A program made the translations under genes and the position numbers. From the NCBI RefSeq assembly GCF_900148515.1, contig NZ_FRXN01000001.1, positions 806,001-870,000 of the forward strand: a stretch of 64,000 nt of DNA, read 5' to 3'. The stretch's first letter is position 1. Each line of letters opens with the position of its first letter. The stretch is from Algoriphagus zhangzhouensis (GTDB lineage Bacteria; Bacteroidota; Bacteroidia; Cytophagales; Cyclobacteriaceae). The notes below the pieces were generated by a model that saw nothing but the letters and a program-made list of their open reading frames with translations, ran no database searches and was not told the origin of the DNA. Shown here piece after piece: positions 53,798 through 62,300 of this stretch.

Positions 53798-54859
53798 ATG
53801 GTAACCCATTATATCGTAACCAACCGAGAAGTAACCTCCCGACGATCTAGCAGCTACATTTCAGTCAATGAAAAGGAATATATGCGAAAAGATGGGGATG
53901 AGGAGGCAAGACATAATTTGCGATATGGAACAGTCTCATTTGACCCTGCAAAAGCTAAAAAACTGAAAGATTTCAATATCCAGATTCTCCCTGAAGTACC
54001 GGAAGACACTTTGGAGAAATATGCAGATGATAAAGATGTCAATAAGGCAAAATTCCCTTCTACGCAGGTTTTCGATGAACTCTATCAGTCAGGTATCAAA
54101 GCTGCAAAAGGAAAAGGCGGCGAATTTATTCAAGAAGATATTTTGGTCTTTGTACACGGTTTCAAATCCGATTTGGAAACAGCTATGCAAACGCTTTCTG
54201 AGCTACATAAACGCTATGTAGAACCTGAAACTTCTACAATCAAACATTTGGTACTATTCACCTGGCCTGCTAAGAAAAAGATGCTGAAATACCGTTCTGA
54301 CGCCTACGATGCGATCCAATCTGGCTTTGCATTGGCTCGTTCCATGGCTTCTTTGCGAGAATTTTTCAAGAAGAAATTTGTGGAAGAAAAGAAGCCGATG
54401 TGTAATCAGAAAATTCATTTACTCTGCCATAGCATGGGAAATCGAGTTCTTGAAAATATGATCAAAGGAATTTGCGATATCGGTATGGAGATCAATTCTA
54501 CTTTTAGCGAAATTATCTTAGTAGGTGCTGATATTGACTACTATGCGTTGGAAAGACCTAACCCACTTTATCGACTAATTGACTTCGGTGAGAGAGTCCA
54601 TGTTTATTATCACAATAAGGATCAGGCATTAGGGGTTTCAGAGCTGACCAAAAATGCATTTAATAGATTGGGGCGCTGGGGTGCCAAGAACTCGGTAAAT
54701 CTTCCGGATGACATCTACCAATGCGATGTTTCAGCAATTGAGGATGACAAAGGCTTGCTTCATGAAGTCGTCCATCATTGGTATTATACCAATTCTACAA
54801 CGGTGGTAGAGGATATCACAGCCGTTTTCAAGGGTGAAGGTTCCATTTTTAGCAGATAA
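53798..54859 (+). CDS. Intracellular alpha/beta hydrolase (DUF900-like)
   Basis: A 353-residue cytoplasmic alpha/beta-hydrolase without signal peptide. The oxyanion region is VFVHGFKSDLETA (about 112-124), the nucleophile elbow LLCHSMGNRVL (Ser about 209), and the late acid is in LVGADIDYYAL. A terminal His stretch is HEVVHHWYY (about 327-335). The N-terminus (TNREVTSRRSSSYIS) and the insert with VNLPDDIYQCDVSAIE resemble DUF900 members. The substrate is unknown. It is followed two bases later by an M19-like metallohydrolase, so the two are probably produced together. Confidence 0.85.
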   Translation: MVTHYIVTNREVTSRRSSSYISVNEKEYMRKDGDEEARHNLRYGTVSFDPAKAKKLKDFNIQILPEVPEDTLEKYADDKDVNKAKFPSTQVFDELYQSGIKAAKGKGGEFIQEDILVFVHGFKSDLETAMQTLSELHKRYVEPETSTIKHLVLFTWPAKKKMLKYRSDAYDAIQSGFALARSMASLREFFKKKFVEEKKPMCNQKIHLLCHSMGNRVLENMIKGICDIGMEINSTFSEIILVGADIDYYALERPNPLYRLIDFGERVHVYYHNKDQALGVSELTKNAFNRLGRWGAKNSVNLPDDIYQCDVSAIEDDKGLLHEVVHHWYYTNSTTVVEDITAVFKGEGSIFSR

Positions 54860-54861
54860 TT

Positions 54862-56460
54862 ATGAAAAGGAAATTTTCAGATCTGCACTGTCACAACCAT
54901 ATGCGTGCGCATTTTCAAATGCAGGAAAAGCATAAGAAATTCATGCGCAAAGGTGAGTTTAGTCCATGGACTGTGATTGCTTCCAATGAAAGAAATAAAT
55001 CCAAAGGAAAGATGGGAGCCTCCTACTCCCAGATGGATTTGGTCAAATGCTGGAATGCAAACTTGAGATTGACTTTCAACAGTCTCTATCCCTTGGAGAG
55101 ACAGTTTGTCAAGGGAATGAAAGTAGAAGTTGGAGAGGACAAGTGGTTTAAGTTTTTAGTGGCTTTTGCTACTTCCCATCATCTTCCTATCAGAGATTTC
55201 ATTCAGGTTGCCTATATGCGAATTCCTGATAAAGTCGTGGATTACTTCCAGTCTCCGGATTATGACTATTGGGAATCACTCAATCGTGAGATGGAATTTG
55301 TCACCATGGATTCTGGGAAATTAATTCGGAAAAATGAAATCCATGTCCCTGGAAAAATCGTCGGTGAGTTCAAAGCAGCCACCAAAAGAGCCAGACTTTT
55401 CCCTCAAGAATATGTCGCGACTAATGCAACCTATCGAATTCCTAAATCTAAAGTAGAACTTGAGGCATCATTAGCCAATGACCAGGAAATCACAATGGTT
55501 TTAACAATTGAAGGAGCCCATGCTTTAGGAACTGATAGAATTAATTCTATCGAAGATGTATCGGATAGAATTCAGTTTATCAAGAACGTCTGGAAGCATC
55601 CTGTCTTCTTTATCACGTTTGCCCATCACTTTGACAATAAGCTTTGTGGACATGCCCATTCCATTCCTGATACAGGTAAACTATTGCTCAATCAGCGGGA
55701 TAAAATGAACGGTGGCTTCAACAACAACGGAAGGAAAATCATCAAAGAGCTTTTGGGGATCAATTCTGATTTTGAAAAAGTTGATGATTTTGGTTATCGT
55801 ATTTTGATAGATGTAAAGCACATGAGTGCTCGATCTAGAAAAGAGTATTATTCTCTTGTAGAGAAATGTCTAAAAAACGATGATAGAATCCCTGTGATAG
55901 CTTCTCATTGTGGCTATTCAGGCATCTCGTCACTTGACAGACATATCGAGTTAGAAGACAAAGAAAAGGATGATTATTGTGATGAAACTGGCCTTTTTAA
56001 TGCCTGGAACATCAATATGTGTGATGAGGACATAGAAATGATTGTGAAAACCAGAGGTTTGTTCGGACTTTCCTTTGATCAGAGAATTCTGGGAATCACC
56101 AAAAAGGATAAAGAAACTAGACGAAATGGTGTCCAATTGATTTGGGAGAATATTGAGGGCATCATCTTAAGTGCTTATAACAATCCTAACTTGAATGAAT
56201 TTGAAAAACCTCAAATCTGGAATTCCATTACCATCGGAACTGACTTTGAAGGGTTGATCGATCCAGTTAACCCTTATCCAAGTGCTTTAGAATTTGAGCT
56301 TTTTGGCAACAACCTAGTTTTTGAAATCGAGCAGGCTAGAAAAGATCCAGCCAAACCCCATTTGCATCATCTTAAATCAAGAGAAGATGTAGAAAAAGCC
56401 GTAGATGGATTCTGCTACAACAATGCGGAAGCTTTTGTTTTGGAGAATTATCCGGTTTAA
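54862..56460 (+). CDS. M19-like intracellular metallohydrolase (renal dipeptidase fold)
   Basis: A 532-residue cytoplasmic amidohydrolase-fold protein similar to peptidase M19. The first metal motif is SDLHCHNHM (about 7-15). The bridging Glu/His region is TIEGAHALG (about 214-222), with further metal ligands likely in FITFAHHFDNKLCGHAH (about 249-265) and IASHCGYSG. A late ITIGTDFEG holds the Asp. It is larger than typical M19 dipeptidases (about 380-450) through an N-terminal helical insertion (about 25-200). It lacks a signal peptide. It starts two bases after the DUF900-like hydrolase stop. Confidence 0.82.
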   Translation: MKRKFSDLHCHNHMRAHFQMQEKHKKFMRKGEFSPWTVIASNERNKSKGKMGASYSQMDLVKCWNANLRLTFNSLYPLERQFVKGMKVEVGEDKWFKFLVAFATSHHLPIRDFIQVAYMRIPDKVVDYFQSPDYDYWESLNREMEFVTMDSGKLIRKNEIHVPGKIVGEFKAATKRARLFPQEYVATNATYRIPKSKVELEASLANDQEITMVLTIEGAHALGTDRINSIEDVSDRIQFIKNVWKHPVFFITFAHHFDNKLCGHAHSIPDTGKLLLNQRDKMNGGFNNNGRKIIKELLGINSDFEKVDDFGYRILIDVKHMSARSRKEYYSLVEKCLKNDDRIPVIASHCGYSGISSLDRHIELEDKEKDDYCDETGLFNAWNINMCDEDIEMIVKTRGLFGLSFDQRILGITKKDKETRRNGVQLIWENIEGIILSAYNNPNLNEFEKPQIWNSITIGTDFEGLIDPVNPYPSALEFELFGNNLVFEIEQARKDPAKPHLHHLKSREDVEKAVDGFCYNNAEAFVLENYPV

Positions 56461-56463
56461 CAT

Positions 56464-56490
56464 AAAAAGAGGAAGACCTAGTCTTCCTCT
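56464..56490 (-). terminator. Terminator overlapping the tryptophan dioxygenase stop codon
   Basis: A 10-bp perfect stem (AGAGGAAGAC with GTCTTCCTCT) whose 3-base loop overlaps the stop codon of the gene, followed by T5 on the minus strand. The last codons Glu-Glu-Asp form one stem arm. Confidence 0.8.
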
Positions 56491-57440
56491 CCAAATATCT
56501 CTTTTACTACCCAACCTTTTCCCCAATTGTCTTTTTCCTCCTCTGACCAGAGTTCAGGGAAGAAAATTACCTTCTGGAAGCGTGGTGGCAAGTATTTCTG
56601 CCAGTTAGTCCCTCCTGTTGCTGCGATATCCACAGGATCTCTTTGCAGATATCTGACAGCGGATTTATAGTGCGCCAAAGGCCAAAACACGTTTGCCTTT
56701 AAGTCAAATTTCCTCATTAATTCTGTCAGTTCATCAGAAGGATTTTCCAACTCCATGTATTTCTGCCAGATATTTTTTCTTCTATAATTTTCGATCAAAT
56801 CCTTGAGCTGCTTGGCATATTTCAATTCAAAAGTCTTTAAGGTTAAAGTCTTTTCCCCTGTAGCCAATTCTATCGCTCCCTGTTGCCAATACAAATGTTC
56901 AAAAATATCATCAGCTGGAGAATGGTAATCGAACTCATCTCTTTTCAACAAAGTCACCAAATGATGCGCATCGGTAGACATCAATTCAATTTCCCGATAT
57001 TGAGCACTCTGGAATCCCGAGGAAGGAAGCAAAGACATCCTGAACTTCAGGAACTGATCTTTATCCATCCCTTTCCACATCACCGCATAGGAACCGATCA
57101 ATTGATCAAAATACATGATGATACGATCCAAATGCTTCGTAAAATCTGCCTCAGTCAGGCTTTTCTCTTCAGCAATCTGCTCTATTTCATTGATTATCAA
57201 TTTGAAGTATAATTCCGTAATCTGATGATACATGATAAAAATCTTCTCATCTTTTTGATTGGTTTTGGGCTGCTGCAGGGAAAGCAACACATCCAAATTG
57301 ATATAATCCCAATACGTAAGATAATCCGCATAAAGGAGACCTTCCAGATAAGAAAGCATATCCTGACCGGATGCTTTATACTTCTCCTCAAGCTGTTTGA
57401 TTTTCTCTAAAATTTCAGGATTAAACTGGTACTCAGCCAT
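56478..57440 (-). CDS. Tryptophan 2,3-dioxygenase family protein
   Basis: A 320-residue cytoplasmic, mostly helical heme enzyme expected to open the indole ring of tryptophan to N-formylkynurenine. The family elements are LTYWDYINLDVLLSLQQ (about 35-51), the distal His region YHQITELYFKL (about 71-81) and the RMSLLPSSGFQSAQYREIE stretch with its Arg/Ser substrate contacts (about 133-151). The C-terminal His (FWPLAHYKSAVRYL) is the likely heme ligand. It belongs to the Bacteroidota TDO-like group. It lies divergently from a glutaryl-CoA-type dehydrogenase. No kynureninase or kynurenine formamidase is adjacent. Confidence 0.88.
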   Translation of the reverse strand: MAEYQFNPEILEKIKQLEEKYKASGQDMLSYLEGLLYADYLTYWDYINLDVLLSLQQPKTNQKDEKIFIMYHQITELYFKLIINEIEQIAEEKSLTEADFTKHLDRIIMYFDQLIGSYAVMWKGMDKDQFLKFRMSLLPSSGFQSAQYREIELMSTDAHHLVTLLKRDEFDYHSPADDIFEHLYWQQGAIELATGEKTLTLKTFELKYAKQLKDLIENYRRKNIWQKYMELENPSDELTELMRKFDLKANVFWPLAHYKSAVRYLQRDPVDIAATGGTNWQKYLPPRFQKVIFFPELWSEEEKDNWGKGWVVKEIFGEED

Positions 57441-57556
57441 GGGTATTTTTTAGGAAAAATGATAGTTTTTTAGCCCCCTTTCTATTTACTTCGAAAGGCG
57501 GCCATTTTTATTTGCCCGACAAAAATCACTGATTCATTTTAATAAACCAAAATACC

Positions 57557-58762
57557 ATGGCGGGAGTTGAAATCCATAAATCCCAAAAACAGGACACATT
57601 CGAAGGAGTAGATTTCTTGGATCTGGATGATTTGCTTACCGAAGAGCATCAATTGATCAGGAGTTCTATCCGAGATTTCGTCAAAAAAGAAATTTCACCA
57701 TACATCGAAGACTGGGCTCAAAAGTCTCATTTTCCTGAAGAAATCGTTAAAAAATTCGGAGAAGTAGGCGCTTTCGGCCCACAAATTCCAGAAGAATATG
57801 GCGGAGGAGGATTGGACTATATTTCCTACGGATTGATCATGCAGGAGATTGAAAGGGGTGATTCAGGGATGCGTTCTACAGCATCTGTACAGGGATCCTT
57901 GGTTATGTATCCGATTTATAAATTTGGATCTGAGGAGCAAAGGAAAAAATACCTTCCCAAACTCGCTTCAGGTGAAATGTTGGGATGTTTTGGCTTGACA
58001 GAGCCCGATCATGGATCAAATCCTAGTGGTATGGTCACCAACTTTAAAGACATGGGTGATCATTATCTTTTAAATGGTACTAAGATGTGGATTTCCAATT
58101 CTCCGAAAGCTGATATCGCTGTAGTCTGGGCCAAAAACGAAGAAGGAAGAATTCATGGTTTGATTGTAGAAAGAGGAATGGAAGGCTTTTCCACTCCAGA
58201 GACTCACAACAAATGGTCGCTTAGAGCCTCATGTACAGGCGAATTGGTTTTTGATAACGTCAAAGTACCCAAAGAGAACTTACTGCCCGGAAAATCCGGC
58301 TTAGGAGCTCCTTTGATGTGTTTGGACTCGGCAAGGTTTGGAATTGCCTGGGGAGTGATCGGTGCGGCGATGGATTGCTATGAATCCGCCAGAAAATATG
58401 CTGCAGAACGGATTCAATTTGGAAAACCAATCGCCGGATTTCAATTGACTCAGAAAAAGCTATCTGAAATGCTCACTGAAATCACCAAGGCGCAGCTCTT
58501 AGCTTGGAAAGTCGGCAAAATGATGAATGAAGGAAAAGCTAAAACAGTTCACATCTCCATGGCCAAAAGAAACAATGTAGAAATGGCTTTAAATATCGCC
58601 AGAGAGGCCAGACAGATCCACGGAGGTATGGGAATCACCGGAGAGTATCCGATTATGCGTCATATGATGAATTTGGAATCCGTAATTACTTACGAAGGAA
58701 CCCATGATATTCATTTATTGATCTTGGGGAATGAAATCACTGGGATCTCAGCTTTTAAATAA
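57557..58762 (+). CDS. Acyl-CoA dehydrogenase (glutaryl-CoA dehydrogenase-like)
   Basis: A 401-residue FAD-dependent acyl-CoA dehydrogenase. The glutaryl-CoA type is suggested by RSTASVQGSLVMYPIYKFG (about 108-126), the GLTEPDHGSNPSGM FAD/substrate loop, and the catalytic base in TYEGTHDIH near the C-terminus (Glu about 380). Glutaryl-CoA dehydrogenase converts glutaryl-CoA to crotonyl-CoA in lysine and tryptophan breakdown. It sits divergently from the tryptophan dioxygenase gene, which fits that pathway, although other steps are not visible in the window. It is monocistronic with its own terminator. Confidence 0.9.
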   Translation: MAGVEIHKSQKQDTFEGVDFLDLDDLLTEEHQLIRSSIRDFVKKEISPYIEDWAQKSHFPEEIVKKFGEVGAFGPQIPEEYGGGGLDYISYGLIMQEIERGDSGMRSTASVQGSLVMYPIYKFGSEEQRKKYLPKLASGEMLGCFGLTEPDHGSNPSGMVTNFKDMGDHYLLNGTKMWISNSPKADIAVVWAKNEEGRIHGLIVERGMEGFSTPETHNKWSLRASCTGELVFDNVKVPKENLLPGKSGLGAPLMCLDSARFGIAWGVIGAAMDCYESARKYAAERIQFGKPIAGFQLTQKKLSEMLTEITKAQLLAWKVGKMMNEGKAKTVHISMAKRNNVEMALNIAREARQIHGGMGITGEYPIMRHMMNLESVITYEGTHDIHLLILGNEITGISAFK

Positions 58763-58766
58763 TAAC

Positions 58767-58802
58767 AAAAACGCCCTTGAAGTTGATTCCAAGGGCGTTT
58801 TT
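58767..58802. terminator. Bidirectional terminator after the acyl-CoA dehydrogenase gene
   Basis: A 13-bp perfect stem (AAAAACGCCCTTG with CAAGGGCGTTTTT) around a 10-base loop. Confidence 0.88.
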
Positions 58803-58816
58803 GAATTTTTCTCTTT

Positions 58817-59245
58817 TTATAATTCTTCAGGGATTCTTAGCCATGCTGTAGCCATCCCTTTAATAGTCCCAACGGTGCATTCACGACAAGAATTTGTTTG
58901 CGTTTGGACCAATTTATCATTGATGTAAATATTTACGGTTAAGTCCTCTGAGGATTCACGTTGGGTTTGTTCATCACAAGTTGGACAGTCAGCAGTGCCA
59001 TGGATTGTTACAATCATGGGTGAAACTTTCGGTTCAAAGCTATATTTCCAACCACTTGGAAGCAGTCCCCCATTCATATCAAAAGAATTGACTCGAATTT
59101 CATTTTCATCATCAAACTCACCATACCACATGGCTCCACCTGTGGTGATTACTTCATAAGTCACCTTTAAGACAGGATCCTCATTATCCTTACATCCAAA
59201 AACAAATAAAGAAAAAACAATAGCGACGAAACAGATTCTATTCAT
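58817..59245 (-). CDS. Hypothetical lipoprotein with two CxxC-type cysteine pairs
   Basis: A 142-residue lipoprotein with the lipobox at VFGC (Cys18) after a clear signal sequence. The mature beta-rich part resembles small immunoglobulin-like envelope domains. It contains ADCPTCDEQ (about 85-93) and SCRECTVG (about 118-125), each with a CxxC pair. These could form disulfides or hold a metal. I do not recognise the family. It precedes nothing co-directional closely and is separated from the T9SS gene by about 70 bases. Confidence 0.82.
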   Translation of the reverse strand: MNRICFVAIVFSLFVFGCKDNEDPVLKVTYEVITTGGAMWYGEFDDENEIRVNSFDMNGGLLPSGWKYSFEPKVSPMIVTIHGTADCPTCDEQTQRESSEDLTVNIYINDKLVQTQTNSCRECTVGTIKGMATAWLRIPEEL

Positions 59246-59318
59246 AGCAAAATTACTTTGGGTTACGTATTACAAATCAGACGTTTACCTTTCCAAAATT
59301 GCTACATTAAAAAATAAT

Positions 59319-62300
59319 TTAATCCAGTTTAATAAACCTACCCAAGAAAATTCGATGGTCTTGACTTTCGATCATCACCGAATAGGTTCCTGAGGCTAAA
59401 GTCGAAATATCCAGTTTGATTTGTTTTGGAGATTGATGAATCATGAAAACTGATTGGCCTACATCCTTCCCATTAAGGTCATAGACTTTCCAAGAGTTTT
59501 CAGCAAACTCCAAATCACCTTTCGGTTCAAAAACGACTTCCGCTTTACTTGGATTTGGATAAATCACCAATGCCTCAGCTTCAAATTGTTTTCCTCCTGG
59601 TAACCCAGATATCGTCATTTCTACTGCCTGCAATTGAGCAGAACAACCCAATTCACTGGTAATAGAAACGCTAAAGCTTCCCATCTGAATAACCTCAAAA
59701 GTCTGATTAGATGCTCCAGAAATTGCTTGTCCATTTCTAAACCATTGATAGGAATACATGCCTTCTGGTGCTATCAAAATATTTCCATCAACTGTAATCT
59801 CACCTTGTGGAATATCAATTAATTTGACTTCAAACACACCAGTTTCTGCCAGACATCCACCAGAATATCTGATCACAGCATGATATGCACCTCCTTCCTC
59901 GATAGTTAATGTTTTACCAAGTTCTCCTGAAATCTCAACACCATTTCTTCTCCATCTGATCACTTCAAATTCTGCCTCAGAAGATAGAGACAATTCTGTG
60001 CTATTTCCTTCGCATAATTCCGTTACTCCCTCAATAAAGATTGGTTTACTATCAACCCAAGTCAGATTTAAAGTAGCAGTGGTTTCTGTAACATTTCCAG
60101 AGTTATCTTCAGCTCTTATCTCAATGAGGGTTTCTGAAGCAAAATCTCCGCAACCAATTTCTTGTTGACTAATCGCCAAAGACTTGATTCCGCAATTGTC
60201 AGTAGCGCTTTCAACAAACATTTCAGGAGTCAAATCAATAGCCCCTATTGAAGGATCAAAGTTTAAACTCAGGTCTTTAGAAACGATTACTGGCTTTAGA
60301 TTATCTCTTACTAAAACAGTGGTCTTTTCTTCCCAAACTTGACCTGATTGACTTTCAATTCTTATTTCAATGGTATGTTCACCCAATTCTTCGCAATCGA
60401 AAACCAAATCAGATGTTGTGATTTCTAATTCTTGAGATGGTGGCCAAGAAGTAAATAAGTCGGAAATCTCCATGCTTGCTGACCCATTTTCATCTAATTC
60501 TAATTCAATCAAATCCTTCACTTGAGCAAATGGAACATCTGTAGCTGAGACCTCCAATTTCTTTGATTCAACAATACAACCTGATGCTAATCGTAGAGTT
60601 GCAAAATAGTTTCCGACTTGATTCACTACGATGGTTTCTCCTTTTATTCCATCCATGATTGAACCATTTCTATACCATGAGATTACTTCATAATCCAACT
60701 CCTCTCCTAGAGTTAATTCAACTGTTCCCCCAGAATAAAGCGGTTTATTGGCTTGTAGACTTACTTTTTGGGATTCTATAATTGAAAACTCAATCGAAAT
60801 TGTTTTAAAAGTCTCATTTCCAGATTTATCTTTTACTGTCACCTTAATTTCCTGCGGCGAATCCAAATCAGAACAGATAAATCGGCTTTTATTTAGACTA
60901 ATTGAAGCAACTTCGCAATTATCTGAAGTACTTTCAATGAACATACTGCTTGTCAATTCGATAAATCCTTTTGAAAGATCAAAAACTAGACTTGGATCTT
61001 TTAATACAAGAAATGGTTTTTCATTATCCTTTACGAGAACTGTAGTTGTTTCTTCCCAAACTTGTCCTGTAAGGTTTTCTACATGTATCGAAACAATATT
61101 TTCACCTAAATCACCACAATCAAAAATTAAACTTGATGTGGTAATAATTAATTCTTGTTCTGTAGGCCAAGAGGTAAATAGATCGGAAATCTGTAAGCTA
61201 GCTTCACCATTTTCATCTAATTCCAATTCAATCAAATCCTTGACAGGAGGATATGGAACGTCAGCTTGAGAAATCTGCAGATGATTAGATTCTACCACGC
61301 ACCCAGAGGTCAATTGAATGGAAGCAAAATAATTCCCTGCTTGACTTATCGCAATTGTTTTTCCCTGAACTCCATCCATAATTTCCCCATCTTTAAACCA
61401 ATTAATGACTTCAAAGTCCAATTCATTACCAAGGGTTAATTCAACTGTTTCCCCTGAATAAAGTGGCCCAGTAGCTTGAAGGCTTACTTTTTGAGATTCT
61501 ACTATGGTAAATTCAACAATTACAGATTTTGAAGTTTGATTACCGGATTTATCTTTCACAAGTAGGGTGATTTCTTGAGATGATTCCAAATCGGAACATT
61601 CAAATCGGCTTTTATTTAAAGTGATTGATTCAATCCCACAATTATCGTCTAAGGATGTAATAAACTGATCTGGAACAACTTCTAATATCCCTTTTGATTT
61701 ATCAAATTCAAGTGTTTTTGATTCAACTTGTAAACTTGGTGGCAAAAGATCTTTGACAATCACTTTGACTACTTGGGTCCATTCATTGCCTTCACCATCC
61801 AAAACTTTTACCTGAACCTCATTCGTTCCAATATTTTCACAATTGAAATTAGGCCCTTTTGAAAATTCTCCAGTCCAATTCTGTGCTGGTTCATTTTCTA
61901 GATAATCTGCTAAATCAGTACTAGCAACACCATTTTCATTAAGTGCTAACTCTATTTGACTCTTAAATACTGGAATGTAATTTTCAGATTTAAAGATTAC
62001 CTGAAAAACCCCAAATGACTCATCGGTATGGACGGGTTTATTTGGCATATTTCCTTTAGGAGCTAATGACAAATTATGATTCATGGGAAACTCCAAAGAT
62101 TGGCCACTGTAAGCACCATCTACAAAATAATCTGAATAAAAAGGGTTTTGAATATCAATGATTTGGAAAGTAGAACCATTTTCGATCCCAAATTGGGAAA
62201 AATCCACCTTTACAGATGAGGTCTTTCCCGGGTTCACTATAGTCACATAGTATTTACCAGTCTCATACTTATTCTGCCTGATTGTAACCTTTGGGTCCTG

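Noticed and set aside
60748-61269. Plus-strand open frame of 173 codons inside the T9SS protein gene
   Set aside because: Antisense shadow of a repetitive, low-stop coding region; no start context or motif.
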